From Drechmeria coniospora (taxonomy: Eukaryota; Ascomycota; Sordariomycetes; Hypocreales; Ophiocordycipitaceae), in assembly GCF_001625195.1 (NCBI RefSeq), contig NC_054390.1, positions 1,798,001 to 1,862,000 on the forward strand: a stretch of DNA of 64,000 bases. The letters run 5' to 3'. Shown one piece after another: positions 24,576 through 38,338 of the stretch. The notes beneath the pieces are model-generated. The model did no database searches, was not told the DNA's origin, and worked only from the letters and a program-made list of their open reading frames with translations. The stretch's first letter is position 1, and the number at the start of each line of letters is the position of its first letter. Both the position numbers and the translations under genes were made by a program.

Positions 24576-25798
24576 AACTATCAGTTCGGCTACATCAAGG
24601 GGCCTTACTAAGGCTACCCTATTCAAAGACCCTATAGAAGACCCAATCCCTATAGAGGCAACAGACCAATTAGTAGTTCCAACTACTAGTCTTAGGGAAC
24701 AAGTTCTTCCAACTACTTATTCGGAATCCAACAACCAGTCTTACTAAAGACTATTACAACAAGCAGGCATTTAGTACATTCGACTGGGGCACATTAGTCT
24801 CCTACTCTTAAAAAAGACTAGTAGTATTACTACTAAGCTGTCTGACTTTTCGTCTATTTAGGCTGCCGATTTCTAATGCCTTGCCTATATTTAAACCAAA
24901 TCCACTAGACAATAGTCTAGGGATCCTATTGACAATCCAGACTATGTTCTTAATTCAATTGCGGGTAATACATTTAGGATTCGACTAGTATCCTATAATC
25001 GTAAGTCTGTAGGTCTTATACTAATTAATCGAAAATCCCGCTTCCGTTGGGTATTAATCTTACCCAATAAGGAGGGATTAACTGTTCTCCAGGCTATTCG
25101 GAATCTCTTCAAAAGCCTTAAACAACAGTATAACTATTACCTAAAACAGTTATTTTTCGACAAGGGTACCGAAATTAATATATTGCTCTAGACTTAGTTG
25201 GGTAAGAAAGGAATTCTATTCAATACATCTTACCCGTATACGCCCGAACAGAACGGACTTACCGAACGGTCTATATAAGTTATCCTAGACCAACTACATA
25301 CAACAATAATCTAGGCAGGCCTTCTACTTTTCCTTTAGTCTACTGTTCTTCCTACTATAGTTAATCTTGTTAACTATACTGCAATTTCGAACCGGGATTT
25401 AAGTCCCTACCAATTACTAAAGCAGGAATTACAGGAACTGAAAATGCCACTAAATCTTACGGCCTATAAGGCTATTAGTGCATATTACAAAGTCCTAATT
25501 CCTTATTAGAAACGGATTTAAAGTGCCAAACTGGTATCCCGAACAGAACCAGTAAGGCTACTAGCTACGCTAGGTTTAAAAATATACCTTGTGTATATAC
25601 CTTCTAGGAGGTTAGTTACAAAAACTACCTTCCTAAAAGTCCTAGAAGGTATTGGCCCTATCTCCCAAGGGCTTCCCCGACTACCAAGTCCTAGTGTTAA
25701 AGGACTAGAGTTAGAGGGGGAAATTAAGATAGTAGATTTAATTACTACTATCTCGCAAAGCAACTCCAGTCCCCTAACACCTAGGGAGACAGAGGGGG

Positions 25799-25940
25799 CT
25801 ACTAGTCCTACTAGGACCAGTAGACCTACTAGTCCTACTAGGACTAGTAGGTTGCAACTGGCCAACGGACCGACTAGTCCTACTAGGACTAGTAGGTTGC
25901 AAGAGGCCAACGGACCGACTAGTCCTACTAGGACTAGTAC
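25799..25940 (+). repeat. 45-bp palindromic coding minisatellite
   Basis: Four copies of the core ctagtcctactaggactag, spaced by ttgcaa(c/g)tggccaacggaccga. The sense strand encodes 15-residue units TSPTRTSRLQxANGP and the complement encodes LVLVGLVGPLASCNL. Linker between integrase and RT. Copia 2 carries seven copies. Confidence 0.92.
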
Positions 25941-27752
25941 TACAGAGGGGGTCCTAGCCCAACCAACAAAGGATTTACCAGATACCTCTCTTCCAGATAA
26001 ACCTAAATTAGAAGACAATTCTAATTCAGTAGATTTCAACCTAGCATACTGGATTAAGAACCTATACTACCAAGCTAAGGCAAAGCAACTACTAGTTAGT
26101 AGTAAGCCTACTAGCTAGAAGCAGGTACTTAAATTAGATAATAAAGACCAGTAGATAAGTACTATATTCTCTAAATTTTAGTAACTTATCCTAGTAGGAG
26201 TATTCTATTTTATCCCACTTTAAGAAATACCAACTAGTAGACAACTCCTTAAAAGCCGTCTTATCCTACGAGTTAAAAAGGACTAGCAAAACAATCCCAT
26301 TAAATTTAAGGTACGTTTAGTAGCCAAAGGATTTATATAGATTGAAGGTCTTAACTACCTAAAGACCTTTACAGCTATAAGCATTCTACCTACCTGGAGG
26401 ATACTACTAGCTCTTACTACCTAAAACAATTAGTATATTGAATAAATTGACTTTATTAGTACTTTCCTTAATAGCAAGCTACCTAAAGTTAATTTCCTTA
26501 AAATGCCTAATAGACTGGAAGTATTTATTAGTCTTAACAAGACTAATAATATAGGTAAGCAACTAGCCAAGCTAGGCTACAACCTAGCAGTTAAATAAGG
26601 CATTCTTTTAAAGAAAGCACTCTATAGTCTTAAACAAGGACCTAAAGAGTAGCAAGATACACTTTCCAAACTGCTTTATTAATACGGATATTAACCTCTT
26701 ATATCCGATCCAGCTATTTACTATAATAGTACTGCTAGTACCTATATAGTTAGCTATATTAACGACTGTTTGCTTATTGGGCCGAACCTTATATATATTA
26801 ATAAGTTAAAATAAAAACTATATAAGGTTTACCCAATTGAAGATTACAGGCAGGCTGCGTTCTTCTTAGGCGTATAAATCAGCCGAACGACTAAGGGTAT
26901 TACACTTAGTTAAAAGGGGTATATCGAAGAAGTACTATTGCAATTTGGGCTAAAGGGGGCTAAGGCGGTAGCAATACCGTTACAGCTAGGTATACTCAAA
27001 CAAGCTATAACAATACCTCTTCCTCCCTTACCTACAACCGATCAATTGGTATACCAACAGATAGTTAGGACCCTAATATACCTAATACTATTAACCCGAC
27101 TAGATATAGCCTTTGCAATCCAATAGCTATCTCGGTATATATATTAGGCTACTAGTCTCCAACTATTAACCGGTAAGAACCTTCTTCGATATCTAAAAGG
27201 AACTATAGACCTAACTATTTGCTATTAGTCTAAGTCCCTAGTACCCAGCCTGTCTGGATTTTCAGATAGTAACTTTGCAGGTAACTTAAATTCCTCTAAG
27301 TCTACCTATAGGTACCTCTTTACCCTAGCAGGTAGACCAATCTACTAAAAGTTAAAAAGGGTAAGTACAATTGCTCTTTTAACTATAGAGGCAGAATCCA
27401 ATACCCTACTAAAAGCAATTCGGGAACTTAAATAGCTAGATAGTCTATTTATAGAAATAGGTAAAACTCTTTAAAAACCCATTCTACTCCTATACAATAA
27501 CAATAGATCTATCTCCAACGCCAATAACCTAAATTAGCACTCTCGTACTAAACATACCTTACTAAAGTTTCGGTACATTCAGCAAGAAGCAACAAGCGGC
27601 TTAGCTAAAATTAGCTATCTGGATACTAAGTTAATACCTACCAACGGTCTTACTAAGGCCCTTACTGCTAATCTCTTCCAACAATACCTTAGCCTACTAG
27701 GTCTTCAAAGGGTTCCTATTTAGCAGTATCCTTACTAGCTAAATAGAGGGGG

Positions 27753-28692
27753 TATTAAAATTACTAGTATTTATACTAGTAAGACTACCTAAATAGGATA
27801 CTATCCTATATATTACTATTTACAATACCGGGCAGTAGTACTACTGTTTGCCTATATACTACTACTATACTATACGTACAGGTAGTATATCGAGTTAACG
27901 AATTGCACTTACTATGCAAATTCTCCTCGCTCCGACTTAGTACAATTAATAGCAGTACTACTACCCAGCCAATTTACTACTATTGCACGTTACATACAAA
28001 GTAGTACTTAGTCAACCAAGCAAGATTATTAATCGGGCCGTCAATTAACGCGCTCCCAACTACTACTAGTAGTTACCCGCCAACAGTACTACTATTGCAT
28101 AGAAGGACCCACCTAACTGCAACTAGCAGTTACTTACTAGCAGTACTACTACTAGCCCACTCGACTACTGCAGTACTACTGCTGTACTATTGCAACCGAA
28201 CCCTAATACTAATTAACCCTACTAGTTACAACTAACTTACAGTATAACTTAACTAGAGTATTTAGAGCTGCATTAAATACAAGCAGATTGTTCGGAGATA
28301 TATTGTATGGAATTAAACAGAATTCCAATACATATACATTGCACTAATTAAGGTACTACCTCTTAGGTATAAAATAGTCCTCCCTTTCCTATACTCTTAG
28401 ATAGTTAGGAAAAAACACACAAGACGTATACTATAAACACACAATACATACACGCGCGTAAGTAAGTACAAGAAACACAATAGTCTTTCTTTTCTAAATT
28501 ATCCCTTAGCACTACTATTTAACTTATTTAAATCTATATTCCCTGCCCAGTTACTAACTAGTGCACTTCCTACTGTTACTAACAGTATCGATTAATATCC
28601 ATTTTAGATAGTCCGTGCAACTAAACTTCTACTATACACCCTTCCTATTTTACCCCTTTATTCCAAGAGGTATTTCCCCTTTTATTTTAAAA
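27753..28692 (+). repeat. Copia 1 3' LTR
   Basis: 940 bp, same length as the 5' LTR. Differences from it are mostly C/T and G/A. Confidence 0.92.
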
Positions 28693-31032
28693 GTAGTATA
28701 CTACTTACTCTCAGGTATATAGCTCTTAGCTCCCTAGAATTAGCTTATATTTACTAACTCTTTTAGGTATAGGTAGTAGTATTTATAGCTATAAATTATA
28801 ATAACTTAGTTATAGTTTATAATTATATTTATTGCTTTTACTTTTAGAGGGCGGAAGTATTCCTAAAGGTAGGTAATATATTACTTTAGGGTACTAATAG
28901 TAGTAATAATAATAATAATAATAAATACTTATTTCTTTTTTTGCTTAAGAGATAGCGCTAACTTACTATTTCCGCCTAATACTTAGGTAAGTCCTTTAAT
29001 TTATTTAAAGAGTAATACTAAAGGGAGTACTATTTTACTAGTACTAAGTATATAAATAAAGTATATACTAAGTTAAAAGAAAGTCTTTATACTATTTTTT
29101 ACTAATATACTTATTAAGTTAATTAAGTTACTTATTACCTTATAATAAACTTATATTATAAAATACTTATTAAGTAATTACTCCTTTTACCCTTTAAATT
29201 AGTATATATTTCTATTATATTATAGGGATTATTTCTTAGGAGTTAGTTAATATTTTTCTTTTTTAGACTACTACTAACCTAACTACTTAAAAGGTAATAT
29301 AGTATTTTAGTCTTTTAGCTAAGGATACTAAGTATTTATCTTAGTAAATAGCTCTTATAATATATAAGTATAAGGTAACTATTATATTACTAAATAAGGA
29401 TTTAAATAATAAGGTTATTTAAGTAATTTTATTATCCTATTCTATTTTTAGTAATACTAATAGTTATTTTATTTTTATCCTATAAGAGTAATCCTATTAT
29501 TAATAATAGGTTTATATATTTCCTTATATTTTAATTTTTTTTCCCTTTATCTTATTATTTTTATTTTTAACTTAGTATAAATAGTAATAGCTTTAGGTCT
29601 ATAGGTAGTTTAGGGGTTCTTATTAGTATATTTTTTCCTTTTTTTACCCTAATACTCTTTTTATCCTTAAACTATTCTATAGTTTTCTTACTCCCTCTTT
29701 ATATAAGTAGTAACTTATTATTAAGTTAATTAGTTTAGTTAGGAATTAGTATAGAATTAGTAAATTATTAGTAGGATAATTATATTTATACCTTATATTT
29801 ATTATTATACTTTTTTATTTAGTCTTTTATATAATTCCTTCCTTAAGCCTTTTTATTAAAAGTAGGTTACTATTACTTTTAGTATATTTTATATATTTTT
29901 TTTATATACTTACTAATTATATTTTATTAACTAGCGCTTTTATTTTATAAAATATAGTTAGGCTCTCCCTAATTATTAATAGTTATATATTTTTTTAACT
30001 TTTTATTTACCTTTCTTATTTAATAGGTTTAGAAGTAATATATTATTTATATTATTTTTTTCTTAATCTTACTCTTTTTAAAGTTTTAGTAAGTTAATAT
30101 AAAATATATTATATAAGCGTAAGTATTTATTAGGAAGTACTAAGTAGTATACCTATTGGTTAATTTTTTCTAAAATCTAAAAGGGTTTAATATACTTTAG
30201 TATTAGTTTTTATTTCTCCCCTTTAAGGTTAATATTCTATATAAATAGTAATATTAAGTTACCTATATTAAGGGATAAAGGATTATACCTATAGTTATAG
30301 TACTTTATTTATATTTCTATAGCTTTTCTTTAATACTCCTTTAGGTATTTCTTAATTTCTATTAGTTTTACTACTCTTACCTTTACTTTTAGAATTACTA
30401 CTATAAGCTTATTATTTTTCTTTTTAGTATAGAACTATAGGTAGTAACTTAATAGTATTTAGTTTAGGAAATAACTTATAGTTATATTAACTATATTATT
30501 ATAAGTAAATTAGGCTACTTATAGTAAGTTAGCTTAATTAAATTAGTCCTAACTAATAAAGTATTATAGGTAGTACTTTAGTACTTAGTTTATTCTTTTA
30601 GTCTACCTATTAGTTTATAGGTAAAATACTATTAATAGCCTTTTAGTTATTTAAGAGTAGTAGTATAGTTTTAATTAAAATTAGCTTATAAATACTAACT
30701 CTTTATTATTTACTACTTCCTTAGGTATACTAAAATAAAGCTTTATTTTATAATAAAATAGCTATACTAACTTAGCTATATTAACTATAGTTTAGTATAG
30801 GAGGAATATAGAATACTTAGTTATTTTATTTATTATTATTAAAATTATATTTACCTTTTTTCCTTTAAATTAAGTAATAGGTAGCCCTATAATAAAGTCT
30901 ATTATTACTTTAGCCTAAGGTTTATTAGGAATTAATAGTAACTATAACTTTCTATAAGGGTAATACCTTCTTAAGGATACCCTTTAGTAAATTAGGTATA
31001 TTTATATATAGCGTTTTATATTTATTAATAAG
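28693..31032 (-). pseudogene. Gypsy D integrase and 3' pol region (reverse)
   Basis: Segment of gypsy D between copia 1 and copia 2. Extremely AT-rich with few readable motifs. By position between the 3' non-coding part and the RT at 38344-40100 it should hold integrase. Microsatellite (AAT)n at about 28904-28923. I see no independent gene. Confidence 0.5.
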
Positions 31033-31966
31033 TCTTAAAATGAAAGGGGAATTACCTCTTGGAATAAAGGGGTAAAATAGAAAGGGTGTACAGTAGAAGT
31101 TTAGTTATACGGACTATCCAAAATGGATATTAATCGATACTGTTAGTAATAGTAGGAAGTATACTAGTTAGTAACTGGGTAGGGAATATAGATTTAAATA
31201 AGTTAAATAGTAGTACTAAGGGATAATTTAGAAAAGAAAGACTGTTATGTTTCTTGTACTTACTTGCGTATGTATATATATTTAGTGTATATCTTGTGTA
31301 TTTGTATACCTTAACTATTTAAGAGTATAGGAAAGGGAGGACTATTTTATACCTAAGAGGTAGTACCTTAATTAGTGCAATATATATATATTGGAATTCT
31401 ATCTAATTCTATATAATATATCTCCGAACAATCTGCTTGTATTTAATACAGCTCTAAATACTCTGGTTGAGTTATACTATAAGTTAGTTGCAACTAGTAG
31501 GGTTAATTAGTATTAGGGTTCGGTTGCGATAGTATAGCAGTAGTACTATAGTAGTCGAGTGGGCTAGTAGTAGTACTGCTAGTAAGTAACTACTAGTTAC
31601 AGTTAGGTAGGTCCTCCTGTATAATAGTAGTACTATTAGCGAGTAACTACTAATAGTAGTTAGGAGCGCGTTAATTAACGGCCCGATTAATAATCTTACT
31701 TAGTCGACTAAGTACTACTTTGCATATAATATGCAATAGTAGTAAATTGGCTAGGTAGTAGTACTACTATTAATTATACTAAGTTAGAGCGAGGAGAATT
31801 TATATAGTAAGTATAATTCGTTAACTTAATATACTACCTATACGTATAGTACAATAGTAGTATATAGGTAAGTAGTAGTACTACTGCCCGGTATTGCAAA
31901 TAGCAATATATAGGATAGTATCCTATTTAGGTAGTCTTACTAGTATAAATACTAGTAATTTTAATA
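31033..31966 (-). repeat. Copia 2 3' LTR
   Basis: 934 bp, starts tcttaaaatgaaagg on the plus strand and ends gtaattttaata, followed by the complement of the polypurine tract (ccccctctattt). Confidence 0.92.
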
Positions 31967-33778
31967 CCCCCTCTATTTAGTTAGTAAGGATATTGCTAAA
32001 TAGGAATCTTTTAAAGACCTAGTAGGCTAAGGTATTATTGGAAGAGATTAGCAGTAAGGGCCTTAGTAAGACTATTGGTAGGTATTAACTTAGTATTTAA
32101 ATAGCTAATTTTAGCTAAGCTGCTTATTGCTTCTTACCGAATGTACCGAAACTTTAGTAAGGTGTATTTAGTATAAGAGTACTAATTTAGGTTATTGGCG
32201 TTAGAGATAGATCTATTGTTATTGTATAGGAGTAGAATAGGTTTTTAAAGAGTTTTACCTATTTCTGTAAATAGACTATTTAGCTATTTAAGTTTCCGAA
32301 TTGCTTTTAGTAGGGTATTAGATTCTACCTTTATAGTTAAAAGAGTAATTGTACTTACCCTTTTTAACTTTTAGTAGATTAGTCTACCTATTAGGGTAAA
32401 GAGGTACCTATAGGTAGACTTAGAGGAATCTAAGTTACCTATAAAGTTACTATTTAAAAATCCAAATAGGCTAGGTACTAGGGACTTAGACTAATAGTAA
32501 ATAGCTAGGTCTATAGTTCCTTTTAGATATTAAAGAAGGTTCTTACCGGTTAATAGTTAGAGACTAATAGCCTAATATATATACCGAAATAGCTATTGGA
32601 TTGCAAAGGCTATATTTAGTCGGGTTAATAGTATTAGGTATATTAGGGTCCTAACTATCTATTGGTATACTAATTGGTTAGTTGCGGGTAAGGGAGGAAG
32701 AGGTATTATTATAGCTTGTTTAAGTATACCTAGCTATAACGGTATTACTACTGCCTTAGCCCCCTTTAGCCTAAATTGCAATAGTACTTTTTTAATATAC
32801 CCCTTTTAACTAAGGGTAATACCCTTAGTCGTTCGGCTAATCTATACGCTTAAGAAGAATGCAGCCTACCTATAATTTTTAATTAGGTAAACCTTATATA
32901 GTTTTTATTTTAACTTATTAATATATATAAGGTTTGGCCCAATAAGCAAACAGTCGTTAATATAGCTAACTATATAGGTACTAGTAGTACTATTATAGTA
33001 AATAGCTGGATTAGATATAAGAGGTTAATATCCGTATTAATAAAGTAGTTTGGAAAGTATATCTTACTACTCTTTAGGTCCTTATTTAAGACTATAGAGT
33101 ACTTTCTTTAAAAGAATACCTTATTTAACTGCTAGGTTATAGCCTAGCTTAGCTAGTTACTTACCTATATTATTAGTCTTATTAAGACTAATAAATACTT
33201 CTAGTTTATTAGGTATTTTAAGGAAATTAACTTTAGGTAGCTTACTATTAAGGAAAGTACTAATAAAGTTAATTTATTTAATATACTAATTATTCTAGGC
33301 AGTAAGAGCTAGTAGTATCCTTTAGGTAGGTAGAATACTTATAGCTGCAAAGGTCTCTAAGTAGTTAAGACCTTTAATCTATATAAATCCTTTAGCTACT
33401 AAACGTACCTTAAATTTAATAGGATTATTTTACTAGTCCTTTTTAACTTATAGGATAAGACGGCTTTTAAGGAGTTATCTACTAGTTAGTATTTCTTAAA
33501 GTAGGATAAAATAGAATACCCCTACTAGGATAAGTTACTAAAATTTAGAGAATATAGTACTTATCTATTAGTCTTTGTTATTTAATTTAAGTACCTACTT
33601 CCAGCTAGTAGGCTTGCTACTAACTAGTAGTTGCTTTACCTTAGCTTAGTAGTATAGGTTCTTAATCCAGTATATTAGGTTGAAATCTACTAAATTAGAA
33701 TTATCTTTTAATTTAAGTTTATCTAAAAGGGAGGTATTTAGTAGATCCTCTGTTGGTTGGGCTAGGACTACCTCTATA

Positions 33779-34056
33779 GTACTAGTCCTAGTAGGACTAG
33801 TCGGTCTGTTGGCCTCTTGCAACCTACTAGTCCTAGTAGGACTAGTCGGTCTATTGGCTAGTTGCAACCTACTAGTCCTAGTAGGACTAGTCGGTCTATT
33901 GGCTAGTTGTAACCTACTAGTCCTAGTAGGACTAGTCGGTCTATTGGCTAGTTACAACCTACTAGTCCTAGTAGGACTAGTCGGTCCGTTGGCTAGTTGC
34001 AACCTACTAGTCCTACTAGGACTAGTAGGTCTACTGGTCCTAGTAGGACTAGTAGC
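33779..34056 (-). repeat. Palindromic coding minisatellite, seven units
   Basis: Same 45-bp unit as in copia 1, expanded to seven cores. Unit-to-unit differences are few, and some are G/A changes (ttgcaac, ttgtaac, ttacaac). Confidence 0.92.
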
Positions 34057-35280
34057 CCCCTCTGTCTCCCTAGGTATTAGGGGACTAGAGTTACTTTGCG
34101 AGATAGTAGTAGTTAAATCTACTATCTTAATTTCCCCCTCTAACTCTAGTCCTTTAATACTAGGACTTAGTAGTTAGGGAAGCCCTTAGGAGATAGGACT
34201 AATACCTTCTAGGATTTTTAGGAAGGTAGTTTTTGTAACCGACCTCCTAAAAGGCATATACATAAGGTATATTTTTAAACCTAGTATAGCTAGTAGCCTT
34301 ACTAGTTCTATTCGGGATGCTAGTTTAGTACTTTAAATCCGTTTTTAATAAGGAATTAGGACTTCGCAATATGTACTAATAGCCTTGTAGGCCGTAAGAT
34401 TTAGTAGTATTTTTAGTCCCTGTAATTCCTATTTTAGTAATTAGTAGGGACTTAAATCCCGGTTCGAAATTGCAGTATAGTTAATATGATTAACTATAGT
34501 AGGAAGAACGGTAAACTAGAGGAAAAGTAGAAGGCCTACCTAGATTATTATTGTATATAGTCGGTTTAGGATAACTCGTATAAACCGTTCGGTAAGTCCG
34601 TTCTATTCGGGCGTATATGGGTAAGATATATCGAATAGAATTCCTTTCTTACCTAATTAAGTCTAGAGCAGTATATTAATTTCTATACCCTTATTAAAAA
34701 ATAACTGTTTTAGGTAATAGTTATACTATTATTTTAGGCTTTTAAAGAGATTCCGAATAGCCTAGAAAATAGTTAATCCCTCCTTATTAAGTAAGATTAA
34801 TACCTAACGGAAGTAGGATTTTTAATTAATTAGTATAAGACCTATAGACTTACAATTGTAGGATACTAGTCGAATCCTAAATATATTACCCGTAATTAAA
34901 TTAAGAACGTAGTCTGGATTATTAATAGGATCCCTAGACTAGCGTTTAGTAGATTTGGCCTAAATATAGGTAAGGTATTAGAAATCGATAGCCTAAATAG
35001 TCGAAAAGTTAGGCAGTCCAGTAGTAATACTACTAGTCTTTTTTAAGAGTAGGAGACTAATATATCCTAGTCGAATATACTAAATGCCTGCTTATTATAA
35101 TAGTCTTTAGTAAGACTAGTTATTGGATTCCGAATAAGTAGTTAGAAGAACTTATTCCCTAAGACTAGTAGTTGGGACTACTAGTTAGTCTATTGCCTCT
35201 ATAGGAATTAGGTCTTCTATAGGGTCTTTAAACAGGGTAGCCTTAGTAAGGTCCCTTAGTATAGCCGAACTAATAGTTGG

Positions 35281-35445
35281 GCTAGGTACCGATTTGGGTA
35301 CCGACCGAGGTACTATAGAAGGTACCGACCAAGGCACTAGGGAAGGTACCGACCGAGGTACCGGTAAAGGTACCGACCGAGGTACTAATAAAGGTGCCGA
35401 CCGAGGTACTAGGGAAGGTGCCGACCGAGGTACCGTTAAAGGTAC
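35281..35445 (-). repeat. GGTACC minisatellite in copia 2
   Basis: About seven 24-bp units around ggtaccgaccgag, complement of the copia 1 array. Confidence 0.88.
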
Positions 35446-37404
35446 CGACTAATCCTCTGCTTCGGTAGCCTAGGGGGGGGGTTAGGAGGGAATTTCGACT
35501 ATAATTCCGTAGCTACTATAGTAGCTAGAGTAAGAAGTATCTGATTTCGTTAGATAGGGCGTTTGTTAACCTTACTGTTATAGGAAGAAGCTATATTTCT
35601 AGAAGTTAAGGAGTTTATATAACTATCGATTTAAGTTATATAGATGTTCCTTAATAAGTATTCCTCCAAACGTATAGTAGCAAATTCTACTAATAATACT
35701 AACCTCTAATTTCGGAATATATAGTACTTCTTATAAAATAAGAGTACTATAGATAGATAGATTAGTGCAAATTAATATAGTAAATTTAGTATAGCTAATA
35801 CCTTTAGGATAAATTAGGCTACCTCTTATTATAATTAGTTTTGCTTAGGATTTTGCAATAGGTCGGAAAGTCGTAAACTTAAGCCGGTTGTTGACTAAAT
35901 AATAGGTTAAGCTAGTATTATAAAGTAGGCCTATTCGGTACGTATTGTTGTTATTAATATAATATATTATACTAATATTACCTAAATTGGGTAATAGTAC
36001 TAATTCTTGTTCGGAATTAGAGTTAGTATCTAATTCCTAACAGGAATTAGGTAACCCTATACAGCTAGTTAATAGGCTATAGTTACTAATTAGAAAACTA
36101 GTAGTACTCTTGTCTAGTGTATAGTTTTTAGTTCGATTGTATTGTTTGGGTCGGTTGGGTCGATTGGGTGGACTAGGTTTAGTAGACCTATTATTTAGTG
36201 TTTTAGGTAGTTAAGTTATCTTGTAACTAAATGCTTAGAAACTAGGACTATTAGGATTTTAATATTCTTCCAGTAAGTTAGTCTAAAGGTATTATAGGTT
36301 AAGGGATACTGTATTAATCCTTAAGATAGTATTAGTTTAGAGATTATTGTATTGTATTACAGCCTATTGTAAGAAAATAGGACTAATAGTTATAAGGTAT
36401 CGATTTACCTAATCTAAAGGGTTAATACTTACTTTAGTAAGTTAAAGTTAGGTAAGGTAGCTATTGAATTTTGAATTAAACGCCTTAAGTATTCCTTTAT
36501 ACCCTTTAAGTATAAGGGTATAGTAGGAATTGTAGAGATTATAACGTTAGGCTGCCTAGCCCTTTAAGTACTATTGTTTTAGCAATATATAGGTATCTAT
36601 TAGGTTGTAAATCTATATAATTAATGCTTATAGGCCCTTAGAATAGCTATCCCAAAGTAGTATAAGTAGGGAGTATTAATTGTAATATAAGTAACTAATA
36701 GTAATTAATAGGTTTTTTAGGAATTCCTTTAGGTAAAGGGAATTAAGTTAGATAGAAAGTAATTATTCCTATAAGTTAAAGTTCTTAGTATCTTTAAGCT
36801 TAGTATACTTTAGGAATAAGAATACCTTCTTGGATAGCTTAATATTAGAGCTTAAATTAGTTACTTTAGTAGTAGTAGTACTACTACTATATGTTAGGAT
36901 TCCTTGGATAGGTATATATTCGGGCTCTATTTTGTTAAGGCGTTTTTGAATTAGTATAATAGTATTATTTAATTATTCCGTAAGTTGGTTAAACCGATTG
37001 GAAAGATTATTATATTGCAGTTATTGCCTTTAAATAATTGCCTTAAGTTCCAATATAATAGGTGTTTTAGTAGCCTGACCTTCCTTAGTAGAATCTATTT
37101 TAAAAATATAAATACAATCTAATTAGTAACTAGATTTTCGGTTTACCTTTTTACTAGTAGTACTAATAGTTATAACAAGCAGTACTTATTGTATTAGTAG
37201 AGCAGAAGTGCTTTAGGAAGTACAATAAGTAGTACTTATTATATTAGCAGCTGGATACTGTAGTTAAATCGATTTCCTAGAATTACTATAAGTAGTACTT
37301 ACTGCAGAAGTGCATTAGGAAGTACAATAAGTAGTACTTATTGTATTAGTAGCTAGGTCGATTGTTCTGGAGGATTTTGGTATAGTCCTTTCGGGCTTAT
37401 AACC

Positions 37405-38338
37405 TCTTAAAATAAAAGGGGAATTACTTCTTAGAATAAAGGGGTAAAATAGGAAGGGTATATAGTAGAAGTTTAGTTATACGGACTATCCAAAATAGAT
37501 ATTAATCGATACTATTAGTAACAGTAGGAAGTATACTAGTTAGTAACTAGGTAGGGAATATAGATTTAAATAAGTTAAATAGTAGTACTAAGGGATAATT
37601 TAGAAAAGAAAGACTATTATATTTCTTATACTTACTTATATACGTATGTATATTTAGCGTACGTCTTATGTATTTGTATACCTTAACTATCTAAGAGTAT
37701 AAGAAAGGGAGGACTATTTTATACCTAAGAGGTAGTACCTTAATTAGTATAATATATATATATTGGAATTCTGTCTAATTCTATATAATATATCTCCGAA
37801 CAATTTACTTATATTTAATGCAGCTCTAAATACTCTAGTTAAGTTATACTGTAAGTTAGTTATAACTAGCAGGGTTAATTAGTATTAGGGTTCGGTTGCA
37901 ATAGTACAGCAGTAGTACTACAGTAGTTAAGTAGGCTAATAGTAGTACTGCTAGCAAGCAACTGCTAGTTGCAGTTAGGTAGGTCCTCCCGCGTAATAGT
38001 AGTACTATTAGTAAGTAACTACTAGTAGTAGTTAGGAGTGTGTTAATTAACGGCCCGATTAATAATCTTACTTAGTTAACTAAGTACTACTTTATATGTA
38101 ACGTACGATAGTAGTAAATTAGCTAGGCAGTAGTACTACTATTAATTATACTAAGTTAGAGCAAGGAGAATTTGTATAGTAAGTACAATTCGTTAACTCA
38201 ATATACTACCTATACATATAGTATAGTAGTAGTATATAGGCAAGTAGTAGTACTACTGCCCGGTATTACAAATAGCAATATATAGGATAGTATCCTATTT
38301 GGGTAGTCTTACTAGTATAAATACTAGTAATTTTAATA
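37405..38338 (-). repeat. Copia 2 5' LTR
   Basis: 934 bp, next to the primer-binding site (complement cgggcttataacc at 37392-37404) and to the ATAAG target duplication. Confidence 0.92.

Larger units (their letters stand above)
23860..27752 (+). pseudogene. Copia 1 pol remnant (PR, IN, RT, RNase H)
   Basis: Aspartic protease motif DTGS at 23911-23922. A GAG-pre-integrase His (RLGHIS) at 24781. Integrase with FDKGTE near 25156 and the YTPEQNGLTERS block at 25234-25275, diagnostic of copia integrases. RT with an active-site box Y-I-N-D at 26755-26766 (first Asp changed to Asn). RNase H lies around 27290-27700. TAG/TAA codons break every domain. The longest surviving piece is 25591-26118 (175 codons), covering the end of integrase and the repeat linker; its complement is also open because the repeats are palindromic. 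Confidence 0.9.
21266..28692 (+). mobile_element. Copia 1, full-length Ty1/copia element (7427 bp)
   Basis: Two 940-bp LTRs (21266-22205, 27753-28692), exact 5-bp target duplication GTAGT (21261-21265 and 28693-28697), a primer-binding site at 22206, and a polypurine tract at about 27741-27752. Order gag, protease, integrase, RT, RNase H defines Ty1/copia. It is the least mutated large element in the window (more CpA/TpG left and long readable stretches) but still holds dozens of TAG/TAA codons, so it is dead. Inserted into gypsy D. Confidence 0.95.
31967..37404 (-). pseudogene. Copia 2 gag-pol remnant
   Basis: Reading from right to left: gag (about 37100-36100), protease, GGTACC array (35445-35281), integrase (about 35050-34400), palindromic linker array (34056-33779), RT and RNase H down to 31970. 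Every domain is interrupted. Open frames at 33646-33867 (minus) and 33680-34177 (plus) are the two strands of the repeat array and not separate genes. Confidence 0.85.
31033..38338 (-). mobile_element. Copia 2, full-length Ty1/copia element (7306 bp)
   Basis: Reverse-strand relative of copia 1. LTRs 31033-31966 and 37405-38338 (934 bp each), exact target duplication ATAAG (31028-31032 and 38339-38343). The internal part aligns with copia 1 end to end. More heavily RIP-mutated than copia 1. It carries an array of seven palindromic units at 33779-34056 against four in copia 1, and a shorter leader repeat (37160-37345, about two units). Inserted in gypsy D, opposite to copia 1. Confidence 0.95.

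Noticed and set aside
25799..25940. Regularly spaced palindromic repeats resembling a CRISPR array.
   Set aside because: The spacers are near-identical and the repeat is in frame within pol. The genome is eukaryotic.
33646..34177. Long open frames of Leu-Val-Gly-rich protein on the plus strand, also at 2569 and 25518.
   Set aside because: They are the complement of the palindromic minisatellite in copia pol; the pol strand is the coding one.
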